Shown: positions 51,101-59,200 of the stretch, in pieces
Layout of the letters: each line of letters begins with the position of its first letter
Position numbering within the stretch: position 1 is the first letter of the stretch
Assembly (NCBI RefSeq): GCF_000938255.1
Contig: NZ_JYMR01000011.1
Location: 62,001-126,000 of the forward strand
Origin: Bradyrhizobium sp. LTSP849
Lineage (GTDB): Bacteria; Pseudomonadota; Alphaproteobacteria; Rhizobiales; Xanthobacteraceae
Direction: 5' to 3'
DNA length: 64,000 nucleotides
Notes under the pieces: generated by a model
Told to the model about the DNA's origin: nothing
What the model saw: only the letters and a program-made list of their open reading frames with translations
Databases searched by the model: none
Program-made: the position numbers and the translations under genes

Positions 51101-51336
51101 TAAGGCAGCTCCTGGATCTTCTTTTCGATGGGATCGGCGACCTGCGCCTGCATCTCCTGGGCGGTCGCGCCTGGCCAGAGCACGGAGACGTTGACCACCT
51201 TCACCGTGAAGAACGGATCCTCGGCACGTCCGAGCTTCTGATAGGAGAAGAAGCCGGCGACGCCGAGCACAAGCATCAGGAACAGAACCAGCGTCGGATG
51301 GCTGACGGCCCAGGCCGAAAGGTTGAAGCGCTTCAT
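48199..51336 (-). CDS. RND efflux pump permease
   Basis: A 1045-residue AcrB/MexB-like inner-membrane pump with 12 helices and two large periplasmic loops. TM4 carries the proton-relay aspartates (GLLVDDAIIAVEMMV), and QVADPIEKKIQELPYF and SVPLVLGIVFIVMN are family text. With the adaptor downstream of its promoter it exports drugs or other hydrophobic molecules using the proton gradient. No outer-membrane TolC gene is in this cluster. A GGAGAG motif precedes the ATG at 51336. Confidence 0.93.
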   Translation of the reverse strand: MKRFNLSAWAVSHPTLVLFLMLVLGVAGFFSYQKLGRAEDPFFTVKVVNVSVLWPGATAQEMQAQVADPIEKKIQELPYFEKVQTYSKPGFTALQVTFRDSTPPKDVPYLFYLLRKKLVDVQGQLPAGILGPVVNDEFSDVDSILYMMTGDGADYAQLKKVAEGFRQRLLKVPGVTKVDMYGNQDERIFVEFSHAKLATLGITPQALFDSLAKQNNVTPAGTVETSSQRVPLRVTGALDGAKAVAETPVESDGRVFRLGDIATVTHGYVDPPSFIVRQEGKSAIGIGVVTAKGANILELGKEVEKATAEFMKAVPQGVDVRLIADQPKVVEHAVSEFVHSFMEALVIVLFVSFLALGWRTGIVVALSVPLVLGIVFIVMNTMSLDLHRITLGALIIALGLLVDDAIIAVEMMVVKMEQGWDRMRAASFAWESTAFPMLTGTLVTAAGFLPIGFANSAVGEYAGSIFWIVAIALVASWFVAVIFTPYIGVMLLPNIKVHHNHDPHAVYETRMYRGLRAIVQWCVNHRITVVVATVGVFVASIVGFGHVQQQFFPLSERPELFLQLRLPEGTAFNVTEKAVKKAETLLKDDQDIDTYTAYVGQGSPRFWLGLNPQLPNEAFAEIVIVAKGVEARERVKAKIEGAVADGMLTEARVRVDRFNFGPPVGFPVQFRVIGPDANKVREIAYQVRDVMRENKNVKDVQLDWNEQSPYLKLVVDQDRARAMGLTPQDVSQALSLLISGTQVTTVRDGIEKVGVVARAVGSERLDLGGVGDLTITSKNGVAVPLQQIARIEYAHEEPILWRRNRDMAITVRSDVVDGVQAPDVTGQIAPKLKAIQDNLEPAYRIEPGGAFEESAKGNASIFILFPLMVMVMLTLLMIQLQSFSRLILVFLTAPLGIVGASLGLNVANAPFGFVALLGLIALAGMIMRNAVILVDQIETDVSHGLTRREAIVEATVRRARPVVLTALAAILAMIPLSRSAFWGPMAITIMGGLFVATFLTLLYLPGLYALWFRKSLDEAGTPEQPAAPQHGSDDQDAIPLAEAAE

Positions 51337-51403
51337 CGCTCTCTCCGAAAAGACGATCCAATTGCCAAAAACGACAGCCACTCTGTTCGAACCGTCGTCG
51401 CGA

Positions 51404-51451
51404 GGCAGCGAAGCAATCCAGGGGGCTGGGCAGGTTCTGGATCGCTTCGCC
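51404..51451. repeat. Short inverted repeat between adaptor and pump genes
   Basis: Imperfect arms GGCAGCGAAGCAATCCAG and CTGGATCGCTTCGCC, separated by 15 bp, in the 181-bp gap between the adaptor and the pump. Both are on one operon, so it may act as an internal hairpin in the transcript. Confidence 0.6.
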
Positions 51452-51517
51452 GCTTCAGCCTTCGCATTTGCGCGACGGCCGAAACTCACCTCACACGACG
51501 TAACTCGTAAAAAAGTC

Positions 51518-52624
51518 TTAGAACGACAGTGACGACACGATCCGGACCTTCTGGCTCGGATCGAGCTTCTGCACACCGAGGGCGACGATCTTGGCGCCCT
51601 CGTCCACACCGCTGGTGATGACGACGTCGTTGCTCTCGTAGGACTTCACAGCGACCGGCTTCAGCGTGACCGCGCCGTTGTCGTCGACGACGTAAAAGGA
51701 CGGCTTGCCGCCCTCATTGAACAGCGCCGACAGCGGCAGCCGCGCGACGCGCTCGGTGGCCGCGTCCGACAACGTCAGCGTCGCCGTCATGCCGAGCGAA
51801 ACCTTGTCGTCGGCCTCGGGCAGCGAGAATTTTGCGAGATAGGTGCGCGTAGCGGAATCCGCGGTCGGCGCGATCTCGCGCAGCTTCGCCGTATATTTCT
51901 TGCCCGGCTCCGACCAAAGAGTGACGCTGGCGGCGCCCGATTTGGCACGTCCGACCAGCGTCTCAGGGATCGCGACGACCGCTTCCTTTTCGGCAAAGCG
52001 GGCGACGCGGATCGAGGTCTGGCCTGCGGCAACCACCTGGCCGGGCTCGATCAGCGTTGCGGTGACGACGCCACGGGCGTCGGCGTTGAGCGTCGCGTAG
52101 GAAAGGGAATTCTTCGTCAGCTCGACCGAGCGCTCGGCCCGGTTCAGGCGCGCACGGGCCTCATCGGCAGCGGCGCGGCTCGAATCCATCGCCGCATCGG
52201 TGGTCCAGCCCTTGGCCTTCAGATCCTTGGCGCGCTGCTCAGCGGCGGCGGCCTGGGCCAGCACGCCTGTCGACGCGGTCTGCTCGGCGACGGCCTGCTC
52301 GGCCTGGAGCTTCAGGTCGATCTCGTCGAGGATGGCGAGCGGCTGGCCGATCTCGACGGTCTGCCCAACTTCGACCAGGCGCTTTGCGACCTTGCCGGCG
52401 ACGCGAAAACCGAGATCGCTCTCGATCCGCGGTCGAACAGTGCCGACGAAGCTGCGCTCGGGGGTCTCGGCATCATAATGGGCGGCCGCGACCAGAACCG
52501 GCCGCGGCGGCTCGGCCTTCTGCGCCACGGTGTCATTGCACCCGGCCAGCGCGGCGGCCATCAGGGCCAGCGACACACCCGCCAAAAGCCTGGAATAGCT
52601 CGATAAAACTGACCGAACGAACAT
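51518..52624 (-). CDS. RND efflux periplasmic adaptor (lipoprotein)
   Basis: A 368-residue membrane-fusion protein. The lipobox LAGC (about 27-30) marks it as a lipoprotein. A coiled-coil hairpin lies in the middle third, flanked by barrel domains (EIGQPLAILDEIDLKLQAEQ, VTATLIEPGQVVAAGQTS). It links the pump to an outer-membrane channel. It is the first gene of the operon; the ATG at 52624 is favoured by an AGGAG nine bases upstream. Confidence 0.92.
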   Translation of the reverse strand: MFVRSVLSSYSRLLAGVSLALMAAALAGCNDTVAQKAEPPRPVLVAAAHYDAETPERSFVGTVRPRIESDLGFRVAGKVAKRLVEVGQTVEIGQPLAILDEIDLKLQAEQAVAEQTASTGVLAQAAAAEQRAKDLKAKGWTTDAAMDSSRAAADEARARLNRAERSVELTKNSLSYATLNADARGVVTATLIEPGQVVAAGQTSIRVARFAEKEAVVAIPETLVGRAKSGAASVTLWSEPGKKYTAKLREIAPTADSATRTYLAKFSLPEADDKVSLGMTATLTLSDAATERVARLPLSALFNEGGKPSFYVVDDNGAVTLKPVAVKSYESNDVVITSGVDEGAKIVALGVQKLDPSQKVRIVSSLSF

Positions 52625-52651
52625 CGGAGGACACTCCTGCGTCTGCAATGA

Positions 52652-52692
52652 GACGAATGTCGACTAATCACTGATGAAAGTCAATATTCGTC
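52652..52692. promoter_or_regulatory. Candidate operator of the RND operon
   Basis: Inverted GACGAAT (52652-52658) and ATTCGTC (52686-52692) embrace a stretch containing CTGATGA and TCATCAG-type arms (CTGATGA at 52671, TCATCAG at 52695). This dense dyad, 28 bp upstream of the adaptor start, is the likely TetR binding and promoter region. Confidence 0.5.
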
Positions 52693-52734
52693 AGTCATCA
52701 GGAATGCGTGATCGTTAAGGGTGGTAACTGTCCT

Positions 52735-52854
52735 CGTCGCCCTGGCGGAGGCCAGGGCCCATTACCCCTGAAGTCGATTGTTAAAAGAGAACGTCTCCCC
52801 GCGTGCCCCAAGAGAAGCCGCGGGGTATGGGCCCTGGCTTTCGCCAGGGCGACG
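52735..52854. repeat. Intergenic double-hairpin repeat, family B (copy 2)
   Basis: Ends CGTCGCCCTGGCGGAGG and TTTCGCCAGGGCGACG; each end folds (GCCCTGGC / GCCAGGGC). Compared with the copy at 12816-12951, stem positions differ in pairs so that pairing is kept. Confidence 0.8.
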
Positions 52855-52878
52855 TTCCCAGACTGCGCACTTTGCGCC

Positions 52879-53697
52879 TCAGCCCTGTGCTCGCCTCGAG
52901 ACGTCTGCCCAAGCCTCCCACGTGGCGAGCCGCTCGGCATATTGCTTCCGTGCGACGCCGAGAGGCACCTCACCGAGAAAGAGCCGGAGCGGAGGCGACG
53001 GCGCGTCGACGACGCTCAGAATGGCCTCAGCCGTCGCCGCGGGACTGCCGAGCTTGCGCGACACCGTCGCGGCCTTGAGCCGATTGCGAAGCTCTCCATA
53101 TTCCGGCATCGGCTTGAGGCTGACGGAAGAACTTCCACGCCAATCGGTGTCGTAGCCGCCGGGCTCGATCAGCGTGACCTTGATGCCGAAATCTGCGACC
53201 TCCGAGGCAAGTGTTTCTCCGAGACCCTCCACCGCCCATTTGGAGGCATTGTAGATGCCCGCGGTCGGAAAGGTGATGATGCCTGCGATGCTGGACGTGA
53301 TCAGGATATGTCCGCGGCCTTGCTGGCGCAGAAAAGGTAGCGCGGCCTGAACGACCCACAGCGTGCCGAAGAAGTTCGTGTCGAACTGCGCGCGTGCATT
53401 CTCCTGGTCGGTTTCTTCGATGGTCCCGAACACGGCATAGCCGGCGTTGCTGACGACCACATCGAGGCGTCCGAATGTCGCCGCCGCAACGCGTACGGCT
53501 TCCCTGGCGTCATCCTCGCTGCGCACGTCGAGCTCGATCGGCAACAGCGCAGAGCCATAGGTCTCAAGGAGATCCGCGAGCGTTCCCCTGTTTCGGACGC
53601 AGGCTGCGACCTTGTCTCCGCGCGCAAGCGCGGCTTCTATCCAGGCGCGCCCCAGTCCGCGCGAAGCACCCGTAACGAACCAGATCTTTTCGGCCAT
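52879..53697 (-). CDS. Short-chain dehydrogenase/reductase
   Basis: A 272-residue Rossmann enzyme with the cofactor motif TGASRGLGRAW (about 9-19), NAGYAVFG, and the catalytic Ser-Tyr-Lys set (ITSSIAGIITFPTAGIYNASK). It oxidises or reduces an alcohol or ketone with NAD(P). Substrate unknown. It stands alone between a repeat and an unknown gene. Confidence 0.9.
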   Translation of the reverse strand: MAEKIWFVTGASRGLGRAWIEAALARGDKVAACVRNRGTLADLLETYGSALLPIELDVRSEDDAREAVRVAAATFGRLDVVVSNAGYAVFGTIEETDQENARAQFDTNFFGTLWVVQAALPFLRQQGRGHILITSSIAGIITFPTAGIYNASKWAVEGLGETLASEVADFGIKVTLIEPGGYDTDWRGSSSVSLKPMPEYGELRNRLKAATVSRKLGSPAATAEAILSVVDAPSPPLRLFLGEVPLGVARKQYAERLATWEAWADVSRRAQG

Positions 53698-53843
53698 AGT
53701 CGATCATCCTCAAAATGGTGGCGGTGGCCCCGAACGAACGTCGTTTTTGACGACCCTGCTCGGCAGCTCTGACCAGAGTTAGCGGAGGTCTTTGCCTGAT
53801 CGGTAACTGGCATGGGCCAGACAATGCGCCGATCCGGCCAACT

Positions 53844-54233
53844 TCATTGCGCGGCGCCTCGCCTTGCCAGCACGTCTTTTCCCAACGCCGTGGCCTCTGT
53901 CTCATCGCGAACGAAGTGGAAAGGCACGCCGAACGCCTTGCCAAAGCCTTGGGCCGCCAATCTGAGCGGCATTGGCGTTGCCTCCAGGCCTTCGATCACG
54001 ATCGCCGCGGCGCAGAGCTCTCGAAGGCGCTGCTTGTTCCGCTTCAGAAACAACGCGCGCGACTTCCTCGCGTCCTGTGAATCGTTCGCATCGTCATCGC
54101 CGTCATGCTGCGCGATCAAAACGAATGTACCGCCTTCCGCAAGAAGCGCTGCGAGCTCGGCTTCTGCGTTCCCTTCGGGACCGTCGGTATCGCGGAGAAA
54201 AACCAGCGGAAATTGGCTTCTGTCGATCGGCAT
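53844..54233 (-). CDS. 129-residue hypothetical protein (possible STAS-like fold)
   Basis: A cytoplasmic protein with alternating strand-helix segments: FPLVFLRDTDG, EAELAALLAEGGTFVLIAQ, a loop rich in Asp (HDGDDDANDSQDARK), a basic helix (ALFLKRNKQRLRELCAAAIV). The layout resembles STAS/SpoIIAA-like domains, but I am not certain and the acidic loop is unusual. AGGAG sits six bases before the ATG at 54233, which supports that start over 54305. No neighbour explains it. Confidence 0.45.
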   Translation of the reverse strand: MPIDRSQFPLVFLRDTDGPEGNAEAELAALLAEGGTFVLIAQHDGDDDANDSQDARKSRALFLKRNKQRLRELCAAAIVIEGLEATPMPLRLAAQGFGKAFGVPFHFVRDETEATALGKDVLARRGAAQ

Positions 54234-54403
54234 GGCAGGCTCCTGCAAAGCGGTGCAGCGCCTCTCGCGTGAAGGCGCTCCCAATGGCCTGATCCTATCG
54301 ATCACGCACCCGCTGGAGCGCGCATCAGATCAGGCCATCAAGTAGCTCCAGACGGCCAAAATGCGGATTTCCAACGTGTGGCCGCATGACGCCGGGCCTG
54401 CCT

Positions 54404-55324
54404 TCACGATTTCTGCTTGGTGTGCCGCTGGGCAACCGCCCCGAAATCGACGACCTCCGCGTTGGGACGGATATCGACACGCGGAGTGTCGTCGGCGGCA
54501 CGGCCGGGCGGCTTCCGAATCTCCCGTTCGAGGTCGCCCATCGCAGCTTCGGTGAAATACCGAGCCGGTGTCGTCCCAAGCATCCGTCTAAACATGGCGA
54601 TAAAAGCGCTTGGGCTTTCATAGCCAAGGTCGAACGCGATATTCGTAACGGAGCTTCCAGAGGCTAGACGCTGGAGTGCCAATCCAATGTGCAACTGCTG
54701 TCGCCACCGCATGAACGACATACCCGTCTCGCGTTGAAACAGCCGTGACAGTGTGCGGTTGCTCGCGCCAACGCGCGCGCCCCATTCCTCGATCGTGAAA
54801 CGTAGCGATGGATCATCGATCAATGTCTCGACAAGCCGCCGCAGGCGCCGATCCGTCGGCATCGGCAAATGCAAGGGTTCGAGCGGAGCCGCCTGGAGTT
54901 CGTCCAGCAATACGGCGACCAGCCGCGCTTCTCGCGTATCACCTTCCGGATAGAGCGATGGCCCCGCAATGAACCGCAGCAGCAGCTCGCGAAGCAGTGG
55001 CTGGACGAACAAGATCCCGCAGCCGCCGCGGAGCGAGCTCGCCGTCGCGGGATCGACATAGAGGCTGCCGACAGAAATCGGACCGGCCGAGCGGGCCACG
55101 TGGGCGACGCCGCTCGGAATCCAGATGGCGCAATGGGGTGGCACGGTCCAGATGCCACCGGCGGCTTCGACAGTGATGACGCCGCTGACCACATAGAGCA
55201 ACTGCGCCTTTCGGTGGCAGTGAGGCTCGGTTTCACGGATCGATGCAAGCTCGATCGTCAGTCCGACGACGGGGCGCGGCACCTGGTCGGGATCGTCCAG
55301 GTCCGGGATGTTCGAAAGGCCCAT
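54404..55324 (-). CDS. AraC-family regulator
   Basis: A 306-residue regulator with an N-terminal cupin-type sensor (about 30-110, ETEPHCHRKAQLLYVVSGVI) and a C-terminal double helix-turn-helix (about 175-270, FTIEEWGARVGASNRTLSRL and AFDLGYESPSAFIAMFRRML). The 40-residue acidic/basic tail after the HTH is extra. It lies downstream of an MFS transporter gene on the same strand, 49 bp away, and may control it. Confidence 0.9.
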   Translation of the reverse strand: MGLSNIPDLDDPDQVPRPVVGLTIELASIRETEPHCHRKAQLLYVVSGVITVEAAGGIWTVPPHCAIWIPSGVAHVARSAGPISVGSLYVDPATASSLRGGCGILFVQPLLRELLLRFIAGPSLYPEGDTREARLVAVLLDELQAAPLEPLHLPMPTDRRLRRLVETLIDDPSLRFTIEEWGARVGASNRTLSRLFQRETGMSFMRWRQQLHIGLALQRLASGSSVTNIAFDLGYESPSAFIAMFRRMLGTTPARYFTEAAMGDLEREIRKPPGRAADDTPRVDIRPNAEVVDFGAVAQRHTKQKS

Positions 55325-55373
55325 TGACCAGCCTCCTGTTCGCTAGCTCGCAAATTGTGAGGTTGGTTGCCCC

Positions 55374-56705
55374 TCACCGCCCCTGTTCGGCGAACTCGTG
55401 CTTGCTCTCGTGGCCGCCGATGAAGACGAGGATGCCGGCGAGCAGAGGCAGCACCGCGAGCACCAAGAGGCCGGTCGAGGTCTGTCCCGTCGCTTCCTTG
55501 ACCCAGCCGATCAGATACGGCCCGCCGAAACCGGCGAGGTTGCCGACCGAGTTGATCAGGGCGATAGCGCCGGCCGCAGCCGTGCCCGAGAGCCAGGCGG
55601 TCGGCAAGGTCCAGAACACGCCGAAGCAGCAGAACACGCCGATCGCGGCGACCGTCAGCACCACCATCGTCATGGTGGGATCGGAGAGGTAGCTGGAGGC
55701 GGCAAGCGCAATGGCCGTGAGCAGCAGCGGCGCGCCGACATGCATCACGCGCTCGCGCGTCGCATCCGAATGCCGCGCCCACAGGATCATGGCGATGGTG
55801 CCGAACAGATACGGGATCGCGGTGACGAAGCCGGTCTGGGCGTTGGTGAGACCGAACGCCTTGACGATCTGCGGCAGCCAGAACTGCATGCCATAGAGCG
55901 CGCCGACGAAGCCGAAATAGACCAGGCTCAGCATGATCACCTTGGGTGAGGACAGCGCCTCGCCGAGCGACAAATGCTTCACCGCCTGCTTGGCGGCAAT
56001 CTCGGAATCGAGTTTGGCCTTGAGCCAGACCTTCTGCTCGGCCGACAACCAGTCCGCCTTCTCCGGCCTGTCGGTCAGGTAGAACCAGGTGACGATGCCG
56101 AGCAGCACCGAGGGGATGCCCTCGATGATGAACAGCCATTGCCAGCCCTTCAGCCCCATCGCGCCGTCGAGCCCGAGCAACAGGCCCGAGATCGGCGCGC
56201 CGATCACGGTCGAGACCGGGACCGCGATGGCGAAGGCGGCGAGGAATCGGCCGCGATATTCGGCCGGGTACCAATAGGTGAGATAGAGGATGATGCCCGG
56301 GAAGAAGCCGGCCTCGGCGACGCCGAGCAGGAAGCGCAGCACGTAGAAGCTGGTGACGCCGCTCGTCAGCGCCATCAACGCCGAGATGATGCCCCAGGTC
56401 ACCATGATGCGGGCGATCCAGCGGCTCGCGCCGAACTTTTCCAGCGCGAGGTTGCTCGGCACCTCGAAGATGAAATAGCCGATGAAGAAGATGCCGGCGC
56501 CCCAGGAGAAGATCAGCGGCGTGAACTTCAGCTCGGCATTCATGGTCAGCGCAGCGAAGCCGAGATTGACGCGGTCGAGATAGGAGAAGAAGTAAGCCAG
56601 CACCAGGAACGGAATCAGGCGCCAGGAGATGGCACGGATGGTCGAGGTCTCGATTTCACTCTTGGCTGCGCCGGCAGAACCGGCATAGGTCGTGGTCTGG
56701 CTCAT
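55374..56705 (-). CDS. MFS transporter, ACS family
   Basis: A 443-residue transporter with 12 helices of the anion:cation symporter group (phthalate/tartrate/hexuronate type). The text FFSYLDRVNLGFAALTMN and LGVAEAGFFPGIILYLTYWY are hallmarks. It imports a small organic anion with protons. Substrate not predictable. It is followed by an AraC regulator gene. Confidence 0.9.
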   Translation of the reverse strand: MSQTTTYAGSAGAAKSEIETSTIRAISWRLIPFLVLAYFFSYLDRVNLGFAALTMNAELKFTPLIFSWGAGIFFIGYFIFEVPSNLALEKFGASRWIARIMVTWGIISALMALTSGVTSFYVLRFLLGVAEAGFFPGIILYLTYWYPAEYRGRFLAAFAIAVPVSTVIGAPISGLLLGLDGAMGLKGWQWLFIIEGIPSVLLGIVTWFYLTDRPEKADWLSAEQKVWLKAKLDSEIAAKQAVKHLSLGEALSSPKVIMLSLVYFGFVGALYGMQFWLPQIVKAFGLTNAQTGFVTAIPYLFGTIAMILWARHSDATRERVMHVGAPLLLTAIALAASSYLSDPTMTMVVLTVAAIGVFCCFGVFWTLPTAWLSGTAAAGAIALINSVGNLAGFGGPYLIGWVKEATGQTSTGLLVLAVLPLLAGILVFIGGHESKHEFAEQGR

Positions 56706-56773
56706 GGCTTCCCCCCGGGGTTGTTGCTTTTATGGGCTAAAATGCGGTTTTCAGCATCGCGGGCGAAGAGTCA

Positions 56774-57214
56774 ATGGAGCAAGCAATGCACGGGACGCAA
56801 CCGGTCAAACCCATTGCGCCGCGACAGAGATCGCTGATCCGCGCCGCCCTGGCGCTGGTCGTGATCGCCTGCGGACTGTCCCTGCGCTGGTACGGTTTTC
56901 CCCTCGGGCTGCCTGCGTTCGTCGTGAAGTATGGCGGCTCGCTGTTGTGGGCGACCATGGTGTTCCTGCTGGTCGGGGTTTTGCTGCCGCGGCTGACGCG
57001 GACGCAGATCGCGATCATCGCGATGGTGATCGCGGTCGTGGTCGAATTCTCTCGACTGGTGCATGCACCCTGGCTCGATGCGTTCCGGCTGACCACCGCA
57101 GGCGCGCTGCTGTTGGGGCGAATTTTTTCGCTGTGGAATTTGGTCGCCTACGCGATCGGGATTTTATTCGGCGTGTGGATCGACCGGCTCGTCGAGATGC
57201 GTAGGGTGGGTTAG
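56774..57214 (+). CDS. DUF2809 membrane protein
   Basis: A 146-residue protein with four hydrophobic segments (about 25-43, 48-68, 75-93, 100-138), of the DUF2809 type (LRWYGFPLGLPAFVVKYGGS, LWATMVFLLVG). Function unknown. The last residues MRRVG and the stop codon lie within the repeat at 57201-57293, so the element has set the C-terminus of this protein. It is divergent from the MFS gene, with a 68-bp shared upstream region. Confidence 0.75.
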   Translation: MEQAMHGTQPVKPIAPRQRSLIRAALALVVIACGLSLRWYGFPLGLPAFVVKYGGSLLWATMVFLLVGVLLPRLTRTQIAIIAMVIAVVVEFSRLVHAPWLDAFRLTTAGALLLGRIFSLWNLVAYAIGILFGVWIDRLVEMRRVG

Positions 57215-57293
57215 CGAAGCGTAACCCATCTCTTTCGCCCCCCGCGGAGACGGACAATGGTGGGTTACGCCTTCGGCTACTAACCCACCCTAC
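57201..57293. repeat. Intergenic inverted-repeat element, family E
   Basis: A 93-bp element with ends GTAGGGTGGGTTAGCGAAGC and CTAACCCACCCTAC, and inner arms CGTAACCCA / TGGGTTACG, giving a long hairpin. It begins inside the last codons of the DUF2809 gene and ends 8 bp before the stop of the convergent glycosylase gene. Confidence 0.85.
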
Positions 57294-57301
57294 GGTCTCG
57301 C

Positions 57302-58462
57302 TCATTCCGCCAATTGAAACCGCTCGAAGCGATCGAGCTCGTCCTCGATCTTCTGCTTGAGCTCCTTGCGACCCGCCGTCTTCTTGCCGGTGCCGAGCCA
57401 GGTCCATTTCTGCATCAAGAGCTTCTTGGCCTGCCGGTCGGTCTTGAGATCGAGCGCGGCGACGATCTCGTCGCCGACCAGCACGGGGAGCGCGAAATAG
57501 CCGAGCTTGCGCTTGGCCTTCGGCACGTAAGCCTCGAACAGATGGTTGTAGCCGAAGATGAGATTGGTGCGCTTGCGCTGGATGATCAGAGGGTCGAACG
57601 GCGAGAGGATATGGACGAGATCCGGCGAGACTTCGCCCGGCAACAGCGCGGCCGGCTGCGCCCAATGCTCCTGCTTGCCGGCACCGTCGAGGGCGACCGG
57701 GACGAGTTCGCCGCGGCGAACGCGCGAGGCGATCAGGGCTGCGACCGCCTTCTTGCTTGGCGCATCGAGATGGCAGATCGAATCCAGGCTGACGATGCCC
57801 TGTGAGCGCAGCGCGCGGTCGAGCAGATAGGCCGTGATCTCCTTCACTGATGCCGGCTTCGGTAACTGTTCCCAGCCGAAATGCCGCGTCATCAGCTCAT
57901 AGGTCTTGAGCATGCCCTGGCGTTCGCTGACGGTCGCGACACCGGTATAGAAGGCGAGCTGCAACGCGCGCTTCGAGGGTTTTCGGCTCTGCCAGAGATG
58001 CTCCTTCTCGGTGAGCACGTCGTCCTCGATGTCGCGGATCGTCAGCGGACCGGCGCGAAGCAGCCGCATCACCTTGCGCGTGTCGGCCGGCTTTACCGAC
58101 GCATACCATCTGTGTCCCTCGCGGCGGTGCTCGCGCATCGCTGGCAGGAAGAAGCGAAAGTCGCTCGACGGCACGTAGGACAGTGCATGGGTCCAGTATT
58201 CGAACACGCTCCTGTCGACGCTCTGGGCCTGACGCAGGTCGGTACGGCGATAGGACGGGATGCGGCTGAACAGGATGTGATGATGGCAGCGCTCGATCAC
58301 GTTGATGGTGTCGATCTGCACATAGCCGAGATGGGCGATCGCCTCCGCCACGGCTGCCGCGCCCTCGCCGAACGGCGCGCGCGTGTCCAGGCGCTGGGCA
58401 CGCAGCCAGACCTGCCGGGCCTGTGTGGTCGAGAGTGGAAGGGGTTTTGGCGCGCGGGACAT
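57302..58462 (-). CDS. AlkZ/YcaQ-type DNA glycosylase
   Basis: A 386-residue winged-helix protein of the HTH_42 family. It carries the catalytic QID at 49-51 (HLGYVQIDTINVIER), the motif used by YcaQ and AlkZ to remove alkylated or interstrand-crosslinked bases. Later text (LSPFDPLIIQRKRTNLIFGY) is also typical. It should act in repair of alkylation or crosslink damage. The ATG at 58462 is chosen; 58474 is also possible. Confidence 0.85.
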   Translation of the reverse strand: MSRAPKPLPLSTTQARQVWLRAQRLDTRAPFGEGAAAVAEAIAHLGYVQIDTINVIERCHHHILFSRIPSYRRTDLRQAQSVDRSVFEYWTHALSYVPSSDFRFFLPAMREHRREGHRWYASVKPADTRKVMRLLRAGPLTIRDIEDDVLTEKEHLWQSRKPSKRALQLAFYTGVATVSERQGMLKTYELMTRHFGWEQLPKPASVKEITAYLLDRALRSQGIVSLDSICHLDAPSKKAVAALIASRVRRGELVPVALDGAGKQEHWAQPAALLPGEVSPDLVHILSPFDPLIIQRKRTNLIFGYNHLFEAYVPKAKRKLGYFALPVLVGDEIVAALDLKTDRQAKKLLMQKWTWLGTGKKTAGRKELKQKIEDELDRFERFQLAE

Positions 58463-58525
58463 TGCGAGGAGCAATGTAGCGGGATTCGCGCCAAGAAAAA
58501 GAACGGGGTGGAGACACGCGCCAAA

Positions 58526-58560
58526 GAAAAAGCCGCGCTGCCATCTGCTGACAGCGCGGC
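58526..58560 (-). terminator. Intrinsic terminator of the Met-rich peptide gene
   Basis: Arms GCCGCGCTG and CAGCGCGGC around an 11-base loop, with an A-run on the plus strand that reads as a T-run on the minus strand. It lies 20 bp after the stop of the gene at 58580-58834. Confidence 0.8.
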
Positions 58561-58579
58561 CGGATGATACGGCCGAGGC

Positions 58580-58834
58580 CTATTTCATCATCATGGCCTT
58601 CTGCGCCTTCATGTAGTGCATGCAGCCGCTCTTCATCTTGCCCATGCTCATGTCGGCGTTGGCCATGGCCATTTCCTTGTTCGCGGCCGTCTTGCCGGCC
58701 GTGTCGGCAGGGCCGGTCATCGTGGCCGTCGATTTCATCAGATTATCGCTGGTGCACGCCATCATGGCGGCGGATGCGGGTGAAACAGAAAAAGCGAACG
58801 CGACAAAGGCTGCGGCGGTGAGCAAGGTCTTCAT
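58580..58834 (-). CDS. Methionine-rich secreted peptide
   Basis: An 84-residue protein with a clean signal peptide (LLTAAAFVAFAFSVSPASA). The mature part of about 62 residues has 14 methionines, two cysteines and one histidine, clustered as MACTSDNLM, KEMAMANADMSMGKMKSGCM and MMMK. Such Met clusters are typical of periplasmic Cu(I)/Ag(I) binding, so a metal role is a reasonable guess. No family was named. A GGAGGAG motif lies upstream of the ATG. Confidence 0.65.
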   Translation of the reverse strand: MKTLLTAAAFVAFAFSVSPASAAMMACTSDNLMKSTATMTGPADTAGKTAANKEMAMANADMSMGKMKSGCMHYMKAQKAMMMK

Positions 58835-58954
58835 CGAAAAGTCTCCTCCGTAAAACGAAACCGGCGTCATGCCGGCCTTCGCAATTACGTATTCTCTGCC
58901 GACAATGTTTCGCGGAGAAGAAAATTTTCTTGCTGCGATGCGAAGCGAGACGCC

Positions 58955-59200
58955 TCAGCGGCCGTCCTTCGGCGCTTTGGACCGGTTACTGAGGCTGCCG
59001 GTCGCGATGTCCGGCTCGCAGGAGGCCTTGCCGCGCCCCTCGGACTGGCAGCGATAGACGCTGCCGGTGAGGCGGTCGACCAGCCACATGTTCTCGTCGG
59101 TCGGACCATCGAGGCCGACATAGCGGGAGGTCAACCCCGTGATCAGCGTCGAGAGCAGGATCGCCACCGCAATCATCGCCGCGCCAATATAGATGGGCAT
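58955..59200 (-). CDS. 81-residue single-pass membrane protein
   Basis: A small protein with an N-terminal transmembrane segment (IYIGAAMIAVAILLSTLITG) and a polar C-terminal part with two cysteines (VYRCQSEGRGKASCEPD) that may form a disulfide on the periplasmic side. Function unknown. The ATG at 59200 opens directly on the helix; the frame extends upstream without support. Confidence 0.5.
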   Translation of the reverse strand: MPIYIGAAMIAVAILLSTLITGLTSRYVGLDGPTDENMWLVDRLTGSVYRCQSEGRGKASCEPDIATGSLSNRSKAPKDGR

